Notes under the pieces: generated by a model
What the model saw: the letters and a program-made list of their open reading frames with translations, nothing else
Told to the model about the DNA's origin: nothing
The model's database searches: none
Assembly: GCF_016106035.1 (NCBI RefSeq)
Contig: NZ_JADKPZ010000001.1
Span: 147,509-211,508, forward strand
Source of the DNA: Arcobacter vandammei
GTDB lineage: Bacteria; Campylobacterota; Campylobacteria; Campylobacterales; Arcobacteraceae
DNA: 64,000 bases
Direction: 5' to 3'
Shown here: positions 52,897-62,279 of the stretch, piece after piece
Numbering within the stretch: position 1 is the stretch's first letter
Layout of the letters: each line of letters opens with the position of its first letter
Position numbers and translations under genes: made by a program

Positions 52897-54423
52897 TTAA
52901 TCTCTTCTTCTACTTCTTTGAGCTCTTGGTGGCTTATCTGTATTTGGTTTTTGTGATGATGAAGAACTTCTTTGTCTTCTTGAACCTGAATCATCTCTAT
53001 CTCTTCTTTCAGATCTATCACCTCTGTTTCTATCTCTTCTGTAGTTATCTCGTCTTCCGCCTCGATTTCTACCACCTCTATCATCATTTCTATCATTTTT
53101 CCCAAGCATCTCTAAAAGTTTTTTAATATCAATTTCACTTTTACCTATGTTGTTATTTCCTTTAACATAAGTTTTAGAAGCAATAATTGAAGCTAATTTA
53201 AATGCAATTGTAGAAATATCAAACTCTTCTTTTAGCTCTTCAACAATAGAAATAGCATAATCTTTTATCTCTTGATCAAGAATAGTCTGTTTTAACTCAT
53301 CAATCTTTTTTTGTTTTACTGTATTTATATTTGGAACAACTTTTGATTCAAGTCTTGTACCAATAGTTTTTTCAATTCTTTGAAGTGTTCTAAATTCATG
53401 CGGAGTTACAATAGAAATTGCCATTCCATCTTTTCCTGCTCGTCCTGTTCTTCCAATTCTATGAACATAAGACTCTCCATCAAAAGGTAAATGATAGTTA
53501 AATACATGTGTTACATCATTTACATCAAGTCCTCTGGCTGCAACATCTGTTGCTATTAAAACTTCAAGTTTTGAAGATTTAAATGCTCTAATAGCTTCTT
53601 CTCTTTGTTTTTGCTCCATATCACCGTGTAGTGCTTTTGCCATAAATCCTTGAGAAACTAAAAAAGTTGATAATCTATCAACATCTTTTTTTGTTCTACA
53701 AAATATAATAGATTTTTTTGGATTTTTATAATCAAAAAGTCTAATAAGAGCATCATCTCTCTCTTTTTCATCTACTACATAAAAAGATTGTGTAATATTT
53801 TTATTTGTTACATCAGCTTTTGTAATTGTTACAAATTCTGGCTCTTTTAATATTGTTTTTGCAAGATTTTTAATAGCAACTGGCATTGTTGCAGAGAAAA
53901 GTAAAGTTTGTCTCTCTTCAGGTAAAAATGTAAAAATCTCTTTTATATCATCCAAAAATCCCATATCAAGCATCTCATCTGCTTCATCTAAGATTACAAA
54001 TCTTGGTTTAATTTTTATTTGTTCATTTCTTAATAAATCAAGAAGTCTTCCAGGAGTTGCTACTATTACATTTGAAGTTTCAAGTAATTTTATCTGTCTT
54101 GAATAAGATTGTCCACCATAAACAGTTGCAGTGTTTACTCCTAGGTGCTTTCCAAATTTGTATAGCTCATCGCTTACTTGCATTGCTAGTTCTCTTGTTG
54201 GAACAATCACTAATGCTTCTCCAGCTTTTTTTCCTAATTTATTTAAAATTGGAAGTCCAAATGCTGCTGTTTTACCAGTTCCTGTATGAGCTTGTCCTAC
54301 AATATCCTTTCCATCAAGAATATGTGGAATTGCCTCTATTTGTATTGGGCTTGGTTCTTTAAATCCTGCTTCTTCTATTGCTTTTTGCAGAAGCTCTTTA
54401 AAATTGAAATCGTTAAAAGTCAT
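52897..54423 (-). CDS. DEAD-box ATP-dependent RNA helicase with RG-rich tail
   Basis: This is a 508-residue helicase. Motifs: Q motif FKEPSPIQIEAIPHIL, I AHTGTGKTAAFG, II VILDEADEMLD, III LFSATMP, IV SIIFCRTKKD, V ATDVAARGLDV, VI YVHRIGRTGRAGKDG. The last about 70 residues are Arg/Gly/Asp-rich (GGRNRGGRRDNYRRDRNRGD), typical of RNA-binding tails of cold-shock helicases such as DeaD/CshA/RhlE. It likely helps rRNA folding or the RNase J degradosome; in Helicobacter the sole DEAD-box helicase RhpA pairs with RNase J, and this is the obvious counterpart. Confidence 0.93.
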   Translation of the reverse strand: MTFNDFNFKELLQKAIEEAGFKEPSPIQIEAIPHILDGKDIVGQAHTGTGKTAAFGLPILNKLGKKAGEALVIVPTRELAMQVSDELYKFGKHLGVNTATVYGGQSYSRQIKLLETSNVIVATPGRLLDLLRNEQIKIKPRFVILDEADEMLDMGFLDDIKEIFTFLPEERQTLLFSATMPVAIKNLAKTILKEPEFVTITKADVTNKNITQSFYVVDEKERDDALIRLFDYKNPKKSIIFCRTKKDVDRLSTFLVSQGFMAKALHGDMEQKQREEAIRAFKSSKLEVLIATDVAARGLDVNDVTHVFNYHLPFDGESYVHRIGRTGRAGKDGMAISIVTPHEFRTLQRIEKTIGTRLESKVVPNINTVKQKKIDELKQTILDQEIKDYAISIVEELKEEFDISTIAFKLASIIASKTYVKGNNNIGKSEIDIKKLLEMLGKNDRNDDRGGRNRGGRRDNYRRDRNRGDRSERRDRDDSGSRRQRSSSSSQKPNTDKPPRAQRSRRRD

Positions 54424-54611
54424 TTTTTATCCTCTTTAGGTATATATTTTCAGTATACACTCCTATATTGAAAAAACCTTTCTATTGAATGTATTATCAA
54501 GCATAAAAAATTATGTAAGTTTTTAGTATAAAATTACTAAATTTTAAAAAAGATAGGCATATAAATGTGTATAAATCGGCGGATTATAGCTAAGTTTATA
54601 TTAAGTTTTGC

Positions 54612-54631
54612 TTTAAGGGAAAACCCTTAAA
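54612..54631 (-). terminator. probable terminator of accC
   Basis: TTTAAGGG-AAAA-CCCTTAAA is a perfect 8-bp stem 9 bp after the accC stop. On the minus strand it is followed by GCAAAACTT, so the U-tract is poor. The rest of the 217-bp gap to the helicase gene is AT-rich with no further feature seen. Confidence 0.55.
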
Positions 54632-54640
54632 ACATTTTAT

Positions 54641-55993
54641 TTATATACTATCAAGACCTTTGTAGTCTTCAAGGTATTTTGTATCGTAGTTATTACTTAT
54701 AAAGTCTTTATTTAACATCATTTTTTTATGAAATGGAATATTTGTTTTAATTCCTTCAACTTCAAATTCACTTAAAGCTCTTTTCATAATATTAATTGCT
54801 TTTTCTCTATCTCTTCCCCAAACGATTAGTTTTCCAATCATTGAGTCATAGTGAGGTGGTACTATATAGTTTGTGTAAATATGAGAATCAACTCTTACAT
54901 TTCTTCCACCTGGAACCATCCATTGAGTTATTTTTCCAGGACAAGGTAAAAATGTATTTGGATCTTCAGCTGTAATTCTACACTCAATTGCATGACCTCT
55001 AAATTTAATAGTCTCTTGAGCAGGTAAAGCTTCACCTTGTGCAACTTTAATCATCCACTCAATAATATCAAGACCTGAAACCATTTCTGAAACTGGATGT
55101 TCTACTTGAAGTCTTGTATTCATCTCCATAAAATAGATATTTTGCTTATCATCTGCTAAAAATTCAAAAGTTCCAGCACCCTCATATTTTAAATATTTAG
55201 TAGCCTTAATTGCAACTTCATGAAGTTTTGCTCTTGTTTCGTCATTTAATAAAATTGCAGGTGATTCTTCTAAAACTTTTTGGTGTCTTCTTTGAAGTGA
55301 ACAATCTCGCTCCCCAATATGAATAGCATTTCCATGACTATCTCCAATTACTTGAACTTCAATATGTCTTGGATTATTAATAAATCTTTCAAGATACATT
55401 GTTCCATCACCAAAGGCTGCTAGTGCTTCACTTGAAGCTGCAAGATATTGTTGATCAAAATCTCTCTCTTCTTTGATTAATCTCATACCTCTTCCACCAC
55501 CACCAGCGGCGGCTTTAGCCATAATTGGATAACCAATTTCACGTGCAATTTTTTTACCCTCATCAAGAGTTCTTACAGCACCCTTGCTTCCTGGAACAAC
55601 AGGAACTCCAGCTTTTATCATCTCTTCTTTTGCTTTTGATTTATCAGCCATTTTTTCCATAACTTCTGAAGATGGTCCAATAAATTTGATATTGTGTAGT
55701 TTACAAATCTCTACAAAATCTTGATTTTCAGATAAAAACCCATAACCTGGGAAAATTGCATCACAACCTGTCATTTCAGCTGCAGTTATAATTGCAGGGA
55801 TATTTAAGTATGATTCACTTGATTTTGCTCCACCTATACAAACAGCTTCATCAGCATGTTTTAAATATGAAGCATTTTTATCTCCTGCACTATAAATAGC
55901 AACAGATTTTTTACCCATCTCTTTAATAGTTCTAATAGCTCTTTGAACTATTTCACCTCTATTTGCTATTAAAATCTTTTTGATTTCTGCCAT
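54641..55993 (-). CDS. accC: acetyl-CoA carboxylase, biotin carboxylase subunit
   Basis: This is a 450-residue ATP-grasp enzyme. IKKILIANRGEIVQRAIRTI is the standard start, MAKAAAGGGGRGMRLI is the glycine-rich ATP lid, FLADDKQNIYFMEMNTRLQV and EHPVSEMVSG are core active-site blocks, and HAIECRITAEDP is near the C-terminal part. It carboxylates biotin on AccB for malonyl-CoA formation in fatty-acid synthesis. It lies 10 bp downstream of accB, the conserved arrangement. Confidence 0.96.
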   Translation of the reverse strand: MAEIKKILIANRGEIVQRAIRTIKEMGKKSVAIYSAGDKNASYLKHADEAVCIGGAKSSESYLNIPAIITAAEMTGCDAIFPGYGFLSENQDFVEICKLHNIKFIGPSSEVMEKMADKSKAKEEMIKAGVPVVPGSKGAVRTLDEGKKIAREIGYPIMAKAAAGGGGRGMRLIKEERDFDQQYLAASSEALAAFGDGTMYLERFINNPRHIEVQVIGDSHGNAIHIGERDCSLQRRHQKVLEESPAILLNDETRAKLHEVAIKATKYLKYEGAGTFEFLADDKQNIYFMEMNTRLQVEHPVSEMVSGLDIIEWMIKVAQGEALPAQETIKFRGHAIECRITAEDPNTFLPCPGKITQWMVPGGRNVRVDSHIYTNYIVPPHYDSMIGKLIVWGRDREKAINIMKRALSEFEVEGIKTNIPFHKKMMLNKDFISNNYDTKYLEDYKGLDSI

Positions 55994-56003
55994 ATTTTAC
56001 TAC

Positions 56004-56480
56004 TTATACTTTTTCTACTACGAAAATTGGCATATCATATTCAACTGGATCACCATTTTGAACTAAAATATCAACAATTTTACAATCATATTCAGCTTCA
56101 ACTTCATTCATAATTTTCATAGCCTCTAAAATACATAGAGTTTGCCCTTTTCTTACAATATCACCAATCCCACAAAAAGCTGGTGAATCAGGAGATGGAG
56201 AAGAGTAGTATGTTCCTACCATTGGAGCATTTATTGTAATACCACTTGCTGATACTTCTTGTTTTACTTCACTTGAAGCAGGAGAAGAAGATGCTACAGA
56301 TGTAGAAATAGCTTGAACAGGAGCAACAGCTTGAACCATAGGAGTTGTAGAAACAGTAGTAACTCCACCTTCAAAACCTCTTTGCATAGAGATTTCAAAC
56401 TCTGCTTCTTTAATTCTTAGTTTATTAAGTTCACTTTTGTCGAAAACTCTAATTAACTCTTTGATGTCTTTAAAATCCAT
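56004..56480 (-). CDS. accB: acetyl-CoA carboxylase biotin carboxyl carrier protein
   Basis: This is a 158-residue protein. The N-terminal segment DFKDIKELIRVFDKSELNKL is helical, followed by an Ala/Ser/Val-rich flexible linker (about 40-80) and the biotinyl domain INAPMVGTYYSSPSPDSPAF with the biotinylation site in CILEAMKIMNEVEA (Lys of EAMKM). It carries carboxybiotin between AccC and the carboxyltransferase AccAD. It is upstream of accC in the same operon. Confidence 0.96.
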   Translation of the reverse strand: MDFKDIKELIRVFDKSELNKLRIKEAEFEISMQRGFEGGVTTVSTTPMVQAVAPVQAISTSVASSSPASSEVKQEVSASGITINAPMVGTYYSSPSPDSPAFCGIGDIVRKGQTLCILEAMKIMNEVEAEYDCKIVDILVQNGDPVEYDMPIFVVEKV

Positions 56481-56632
56481 ATTTAGCCTTTATTTTAATA
56501 AAAATTTTTCATCATATTATCAAAATATTTCTAATATATGTATTTTTTCATAAGAAAATAAGCAATTTTTAAGATTTTGAATTAAAATCTCTCTTCTGAT
56601 ATAATCAAATAATTTTTTTTAGGAATAAACAA

Positions 56633-57073
56633 ATGTTAAATGATAGAAGCTTTATAAACATAGCAAAAGAGATAGCACTTGCTTCAAAATGTGTTTCAAA
56701 ACAAGTTGGAGCTGTAATTGTAAAAGATGGAAGAATTTTATCAACAGGCTACAACGGAACACCAGCTGGATACAAAAATTGTTGTGATTTTTGGGATGGA
56801 CAATATACAAAAGAGCATCACGATTGGTCTAAAACTTATGAAATTCATGCAGAAATGAATGCTATTATTTGGGCTGCAAGAAAAGGAATAAGCATAGAAG
56901 GTGGTACAATTTATGTAACTTTAGAACCTTGTAGCGAATGTTCAAAAAATTTAATTGCAAGTGGAATTAAAAGAATAGTCTATGAAAAAGCTTATGAACA
57001 TACAAACTCTAGTATTATTTCTAAATTTTTAGAAGATAATGGGGTTAAGATTGAGCAGATTTCACAAAATTAG
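56633..57073 (+). CDS. dCMP deaminase
   Basis: This is a 146-residue zinc deaminase (ComEB/dCMP deaminase group). The zinc site is YEIHAEMNAIIWAARKG (His and catalytic Glu) and TLEPCSECSKNLIASGI (two Cys). GYNGTPAGYKNCCDFWDG is the dCMP-deaminase-specific substrate segment. It produces dUMP for thymidylate synthesis. AGGAATAAACAA precedes the ATG. The 3' end overlaps the convergent metallophosphoesterase gene by 29 bp. Confidence 0.93.
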   Translation: MLNDRSFINIAKEIALASKCVSKQVGAVIVKDGRILSTGYNGTPAGYKNCCDFWDGQYTKEHHDWSKTYEIHAEMNAIIWAARKGISIEGGTIYVTLEPCSECSKNLIASGIKRIVYEKAYEHTNSSIISKFLEDNGVKIEQISQN

Positions 57074-58190
57074 GTTTTAAATTTAATACTGTAATCTCAC
57101 TACTAGCTCCAAGTCTCATAGGTGGTCCCCAAAAACCTGTTCCTTTATTTACATAGACTTGTGTAAATTCATTGTGTTGCTGAAGCCCTTTTACATAAGG
57201 TTGTTCTAGTTTTACCAAAAAGTTAAAAGGGAAAATTTGCCCACCGTGAGTATGTCCACAAAGAACTAAATCGATTTTACTTGTATCATCTAAATCTTTT
57301 AAATATTTTGGTTGATGTGCTAAAAGTATTGTTGGACTATTTTTACAATCTTCCAATGCTCTATTTATATCAGGTTCATATGAACCATATTTAAATCCAA
57401 ATCTATCATAAACTCCAGCCAAATTAAAACCTTTGCTTTCATCTCCAATATAGATATTTTCATTTTCTAAAGTTTTTATTCCTAGAGAATTTACATAATC
57501 GATAATCGATACAACTCCGTGGAAATATTCGTGGTTACCAACAATGAAATATGTTCCATAAACACTTTTAATATTTTTTAATTCATCTAAAGCAGATTTT
57601 GCAAACTCTAGTTTTGTATCAACCAAATCACCTGTAATTACTACAACATCTGCACCTAAAATATTTACTTTTTTTACTAAATCACTTATAAACTTTTTAT
57701 CAATTAAGCCACCAATATGAATATCACTTAATTGAACTATTTTATATGGTATTTTTAAACTGTTTATTTTAACATCAACAACTTCTATATCTATATTTCG
57801 TGCATTATCCATAGCTTTTAGGTTTGTTGCTATGATAAGTGAAGTTGCTCCAATGTCAATTGTTTTTTTGAAAAAATTTCTTCTTTTTGTAGATAATTTT
57901 GTCTTTTTAAAACCAATTGAGATGATGTCATGAAAAATAGTGATAATAAATGTTAAAAATATCACCCCAATTGGTAGGGAAAGGAGAAAATAGAGCCAGT
58001 TAGGCACTACGGGGAAATATCTAGCCATAGGGTACATTAATGCACCAAAAAATGTTAAATATAATGCAAAGCTAAAATACTTCTTAGTTTTAAGATTAAA
58101 ATCTAGTTTATTTATAAACCGTTTTCTTATTATATAGGTCTGAAAGGAGAAGGCTACAAAATAAACTAAGAAAAAAATCATAAAACTCAT
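57045..58190 (-). CDS. membrane-anchored metallophosphoesterase (YkuE-like)
   Basis: This is a 381-residue protein. About 130 N-terminal residues hold three to four transmembrane helices and a basic KRRNFFKKTIDIGATSLI segment. The calcineurin-like phosphoesterase domain follows with QLSDIHIGGLIDK (D-x-H), VVITGDLVDTKLE (GD), FIVGNHEYFHG (GNHE) and LVLCGHTHGGQIFPF (GHTHGGQ). YkuE-type enzymes act on UDP-sugar lipids or other phosphoesters at the membrane; the substrate here is unknown. It is monocistronic and overlaps the dCMP deaminase gene tail to tail. Confidence 0.9.
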   Translation of the reverse strand: MSFMIFFLVYFVAFSFQTYIIRKRFINKLDFNLKTKKYFSFALYLTFFGALMYPMARYFPVVPNWLYFLLSLPIGVIFLTFIITIFHDIISIGFKKTKLSTKRRNFFKKTIDIGATSLIIATNLKAMDNARNIDIEVVDVKINSLKIPYKIVQLSDIHIGGLIDKKFISDLVKKVNILGADVVVITGDLVDTKLEFAKSALDELKNIKSVYGTYFIVGNHEYFHGVVSIIDYVNSLGIKTLENENIYIGDESKGFNLAGVYDRFGFKYGSYEPDINRALEDCKNSPTILLAHQPKYLKDLDDTSKIDLVLCGHTHGGQIFPFNFLVKLEQPYVKGLQQHNEFTQVYVNKGTGFWGPPMRLGASSEITVLNLKPNFVKSAQS

Positions 58191-58332
58191 AAGGGAATTA
58201 TAAAAAGTTTAGGTTAATAGTTTTTTAATAGAGTGTTAATGATTTCCACAATTTAGTAATTTTTGTAAGTAATAGAATATTATTTACTACTTATTAGTAA
58301 TTATTTCATCTGTTCCATCAAAAATCACAAAA

Positions 58333-59622
58333 CTATAAAAGTTTTTTTATCTCATCAACCAAAGCTTTTATCTCTTTTTTTGTATGTGTAAAATGAACTC
58401 CAACTCTAAGCCATCCTGGTCTGTTTTTCATATCTACTTTTTTCAAGCCCAATAAATCGTGTCCATAAGGTCCAGCACAAGAACATCCAGCTCTAGTTTG
58501 AAAACCACTATTTGATAGCTTTTCACATAAAGAGTAGGGATTAAAACCTTTTATATTAAAAGATACTATTCCTATATTTTGACTTTTTTTATTTCCGTAA
58601 ATTACCAAATTTGGAATAGTTTTCAACTCTTCCAAAAGATAAGCATACAACTCTTTTTTCTTCTCTTCAATAAAATCAAAACCTATTTCATTTCGTAAAC
58701 TATATGCTAAAGCAGCTCTAACAAATTGAGTAATAGCAGGAGTTCCTGCATCTTCTCTTATTTCTATATCTTTTTCATAAATTTGGCTAGTTTTGTTTAC
58801 ATATCTTACAGTTCCACCACCTGCAAAACTTGGAGCTAGTTTTGTATCAACTAAATATTTTTTTACTAGTAAAATACCACAAGAACCAACTCCACCCAAA
58901 AGTTTATGAGCAGATAAAAACAGAACATCATAATATGAAGATGAGATATTCATATAAGAACTTGAAGCTGCCGCATCAAAGCAAACTATTGCTTTATACT
59001 TTCGCAATAAATTTGAGATTTTTTTGTAGCAAGTTATTATCCCACTTACATTTGAAGCTATTGTAAATGAGCCAATTATCTCTCTATGCTTATTTTTTTC
59101 TAGGATTTTTTCAAGATGTTTTAAATCTATCAAACCATCTTTTCTTAACTTTACTCTTTTAACTTCAGCCAAACTCTCTCTAAAGCTTACTTCATTTGAG
59201 TGGTGTTCATAAGGTCCAACTATTACCAAAGGAAGAGATTTTTTATTTACTTTTACTCTTTGCAAAGTTTTTGGTGGAATATAAAGCCCCAAAAGCTCTT
59301 GAAATTTCTTTATAGCTGCACTTGCTCCAGAGCCACAGGGCAAAATTGCAAAACTATCATCAATCTCAAGGGATTTTCTCAAACTTTCTCTTGCACCTTC
59401 ATAATAAGATGTAGTTATTTTGGCATTTCCACTCTCTTTTGAGTGAGTATTTGCATATGTTTCAAGCAAATCAAAAATACGATTTTCAATAGTCCTAAAT
59501 GCTAAGCCTGAAGCTGTAAAATCAAAGTATCTATCTTTATTTTTTCCTATTGTATTGTATTTTAGGAAGTTGTCTTTATCTATATTTTCATTTAAAAATG
59601 GTCTATAAATATCTTTTTGCAT
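58333..59622 (-). CDS. class V aminotransferase / cysteine desulfurase-like PLP enzyme
   Basis: This is a 429-residue protein. FTIASNVSGIITCYKKISNL and AIVCFDAAASSSYMN hold the PLP-contacting Asp; LFLSAHKLLGGVGSCGILLV holds the Schiff-base Lys. GFQTRAGCSCAGPYGHDLLG contains a Cys where cysteine desulfurases have their persulfide loop, so SufS/NifS-like or selenocysteine-lyase-like chemistry is possible, but the loop differs from IscS/SufS. No ISC/SUF genes are near. It lies upstream of nothing but 69 bp downstream of the saccharopine-dehydrogenase-like gene and could share its transcript. Confidence 0.8.
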   Translation of the reverse strand: MQKDIYRPFLNENIDKDNFLKYNTIGKNKDRYFDFTASGLAFRTIENRIFDLLETYANTHSKESGNAKITTSYYEGARESLRKSLEIDDSFAILPCGSGASAAIKKFQELLGLYIPPKTLQRVKVNKKSLPLVIVGPYEHHSNEVSFRESLAEVKRVKLRKDGLIDLKHLEKILEKNKHREIIGSFTIASNVSGIITCYKKISNLLRKYKAIVCFDAAASSSYMNISSSYYDVLFLSAHKLLGGVGSCGILLVKKYLVDTKLAPSFAGGGTVRYVNKTSQIYEKDIEIREDAGTPAITQFVRAALAYSLRNEIGFDFIEEKKKELYAYLLEELKTIPNLVIYGNKKSQNIGIVSFNIKGFNPYSLCEKLSNSGFQTRAGCSCAGPYGHDLLGLKKVDMKNRPGWLRVGVHFTHTKKEIKALVDEIKKLL

Positions 59623-59691
59623 AAAATCATCTCTTTTTATAATTAGTAAAATTTATATAAGAGATAATTTTATCTTATTTGTATTTTAAAT

Positions 59692-60984
59692 CTATTTAAT
59701 TTGACTATAAATATTTATTTTATATGAAACAAGTTCTCTTTTTATAATATCATTTAATGTATTTCCAAAAATTACGGGAAGATTTTCACTTAAAATCACA
59801 CCTTTTAAAAACTCCTTTTTCAAAAGAGAGTAAAAAATCAAAATTCCAGCTCCAATTCCTGTTGGATACGATACATAAGTACTCCCACTATAAAGTGTTT
59901 TCACAAGATCTGTATATTTACTAAAACTAAGCCCAATAGATTCTATACTTTTTATTTTTTTCTTCTTTTTTGGCTCTAAAATTTCTATATAAATATCAGC
60001 AATTGCACTAAACTCTGCATATTTTATAGTCTTCTTTTTTATATAATCTTCAATAACTTCAGGGCTTTTCATCTTTGGAATTACATTTTTAATAATACTA
60101 TTTACCGATATTTTTTCATTTTCATTTCCTATGCAGTACTTATTTGAAAAAAGATTTAATTGATATAAATTCTTCATCAACTCAAGCTCATTTCCACCAA
60201 TATTTAATTTAATATTTTCAATTTCAGGAAAGCTCTGTTTTAAGGAAATTAACTCCTCTTGAAAAACTGGATAAACATCTATGATATTTCTAAAATATGG
60301 AAATTTATAGAGTTTTGATTTAGAAAATGGTTCAATAGTTTTTGCTTTATTATTCTTAAAAAATATTGGAGAAAATGCCAATTCATCAATAGCTACTTTT
60401 GGCGACCAAGAGAATATTAGTTTTTTTGACTGTATCTCTTCAAGTAAGTTTAACTCAAGTTTTGTGATTTTCACATCATAAGGAAGATTTTTCAAAGAGT
60501 TTATTCTCTCACCAATTAAAAAATTTGTAATACCTGGTGAAATTCCAAGATTAAGTAGGGCAAAAAGATTTTTGTTTTTAAACTCTTGCTCTAAGCTTTG
60601 TTGCTCGAATTTTAACTTATTTATCACATCTTCATTATAAATATCACTTGCCAAATCAGCATAATTTGAGTTAAATTCTAGTGCTAGTTTCATAATATTT
60701 ATGTTATAGCTAGGTGTAGAAGAGTTTATAAAAATATCATAAGCTTTTAAATCCTTTTTGTATTTTTGGGGATTATCAAAAATATCTTCAAATTTTTCTA
60801 CTTCTAAAAACTTTGAACTTTCAAGAAGTTCACTATTTTTATAAAAGTGCATTTTTGCTTTTTTAACACTTCTTACAACAAATAAAAACTCTACACAACT
60901 TTTTAGATTTTTACTAGATTGTTCACATAAAAGTGTTGAAATAACACTACAAACAGCACCTACACCAAAAAAAACAACTCGCAT
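59692..60984 (-). CDS. saccharopine dehydrogenase-like NAD(P)-binding protein
   Basis: This is a 430-residue protein. The N-terminal Rossmann motif is VVFFGVGAVCSVIST, followed by YDIFINSSTPSYNINIMKLA and NYADLASDIYNED, the pattern of saccharopine dehydrogenase / carboxynorspermidine synthase NADP domains. ALLNLGISPGITNFLIGERI is the most typical block (family GxxPG). The C-terminal half is divergent and ends with YVSYPTGIGAGILIFYSLLK. Substrate unknown; polyamine or lysine-related chemistry is only a family-level guess. It may pair with the downstream PLP enzyme. Confidence 0.75.
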   Translation of the reverse strand: MRVVFFGVGAVCSVISTLLCEQSSKNLKSCVEFLFVVRSVKKAKMHFYKNSELLESSKFLEVEKFEDIFDNPQKYKKDLKAYDIFINSSTPSYNINIMKLALEFNSNYADLASDIYNEDVINKLKFEQQSLEQEFKNKNLFALLNLGISPGITNFLIGERINSLKNLPYDVKITKLELNLLEEIQSKKLIFSWSPKVAIDELAFSPIFFKNNKAKTIEPFSKSKLYKFPYFRNIIDVYPVFQEELISLKQSFPEIENIKLNIGGNELELMKNLYQLNLFSNKYCIGNENEKISVNSIIKNVIPKMKSPEVIEDYIKKKTIKYAEFSAIADIYIEILEPKKKKKIKSIESIGLSFSKYTDLVKTLYSGSTYVSYPTGIGAGILIFYSLLKKEFLKGVILSENLPVIFGNTLNDIIKRELVSYKINIYSQIK

Positions 60985-61048
60985 AAATCCCCCAATCTTA
61001 TTTAAAATATGATAATATCACCATAATTTTATTTCAAAGGCACTTAAT

Positions 61049-62248
61049 ATGCAAAAACAAAAACCTTATTTAGATAGTTTTCCTGATGTTAATGGGTATT
61101 TTGGGAAATTTGGTGGTTCATATATTCCACCAGAACTTGAAAAACCATTTTTTGAAATTAATGAAGCATATACCAAACTATCAAAAGATTTTACTTTTTT
61201 AAATGAGTTAAAAACTATTAGAAAACATTATCAAGGACGACCAACTCCAACATATTTTGCAAAAAATTTATCACAAAGTGTTGGTGCAAATATCTATTTA
61301 AAAAGAGAAGATTTAAATCATACAGGAGCTCACAAACTGAATCACTGTATGGCTGAAGCACTTTTGGCAAAATATTTAGGTAAAAAGAAATTAATAGCTG
61401 AAACAGGAGCAGGGCAACACGGAGTTGCACTGGCAACTGCCGCTGCATATTTTGGTTTAGAGTGCGAAATTCATATGGGTGAAGTGGATATAAAAAAAGA
61501 GTATCCAAATGTTGCTAGAATGAAAATTTTAGGAGCAAAAATTGTACCTGCAACAAAGGGTTTAAAAACTTTAAAAGAGGCGGTTGATAGTGCTTTTGAA
61601 AGCTATTTAAATGATACAGAAAACTCAATGTTTGCAATAGGTTCAGTTGTAGGTCCTCATCCTTTTCCAAAAATGATTAGAGATTTTCAAAGTGTAATAG
61701 GTTTTGAAGCAAAAGAGCAATTTATAGAAATGACAGGAAAACTTCCTGATATGGTAACCGCTTGTGTTGGTGGTGGAAGCAATGCTATGGGAATTTTTAG
61801 TGCTTTTATAGATGAAAGTGTAAAACTATATGCAGTTGAACCAGCAGGAAAGGGTGATAAAATAGGCGAACACAGTGCAAGTCTGACTTATGGGAAAGAA
61901 GGAATTATGCATGGCTTTAACTCTATAATGTTAAGTGATGAACAAGGAAATCCAGCACCAGTTCATAGTATTGGAAGTGGGATAGATTATCCTAGTGTTG
62001 GTCCAGAGCATGCATATTTAAATAGTATAGGAAGAACAAATATAGGGCTTTGTAGTGATGAAGAAGCTGTTGAAGCATTTTATATGTTATCAAGAATGGA
62101 AGGAATAATTCCAGCACTTGAATCAGCTCATGCAGTTGCTTTTGCACTAAAATATGCAAAAGAGCATAAAGATGAAGCTATTTTAGTAAGCTTAAGTGGT
62201 AGAGGCGATAAAGATATAGATTTTGTTTTAGAAAATTATCCTAGATAA
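61049..62248 (+). CDS. trpB: tryptophan synthase beta chain
   Basis: This is a 399-residue TrpB1-type protein. The PLP lysine is in [20 protein letters not shown], the phosphate loop is [15 protein letters not shown], and [20 protein letters not shown] is the conserved substrate region. It condenses indole and serine to tryptophan. trpA is not adjacent, so the gene is separated from its usual partner here. It is monocistronic with a strong terminator. Confidence 0.96.
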   Translation: MQKQKPYLDSFPDVNGYFGKFGGSYIPPELEKPFFEINEAYTKLSKDFTFLNELKTIRKHYQGRPTPTYFAKNLSQSVGANIYLKREDLNHTGAHKLNHCMAEALLAKYLGKKKLIAETGAGQHGVALATAAAYFGLECEIHMGEVDIKKEYPNVARMKILGAKIVPATKGLKTLKEAVDSAFESYLNDTENSMFAIGSVVGPHPFPKMIRDFQSVIGFEAKEQFIEMTGKLPDMVTACVGGGSNAMGIFSAFIDESVKLYAVEPAGKGDKIGEHSASLTYGKEGIMHGFNSIMLSDEQGNPAPVHSIGSGIDYPSVGPEHAYLNSIGRTNIGLCSDEEAVEAFYMLSRMEGIIPALESAHAVAFALKYAKEHKDEAILVSLSGRGDKDIDFVLENYPR

Positions 62249-62250
62249 AT

Positions 62251-62278
62251 AAAAAGTGGTATTTAAATACCACTTTTT
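62251..62278. terminator. bidirectional terminator, 28-bp perfect palindrome
   Basis: AAAAAGTGGTATTT and its exact complement lie back to back between the convergent trpB and BaiN-like genes. The A/T flanks make it a terminator in both directions. Confidence 0.92.
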
Positions 62279-62279
62279 A

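Noticed and set aside
52884..53105. An alternative-frame open reading frame rich in Glu/Ile across the RG-rich tail of the DEAD-box helicase.
   Set aside because: It is the frame shadow of the repetitive Arg/Gly/Asp codons and has no ribosome-binding site.
55537..55546. TTTCACGTG resembling half of parS inside accC.
   Set aside because: The right half (CAAT) does not match; only nine bases agree, which is expected by chance.
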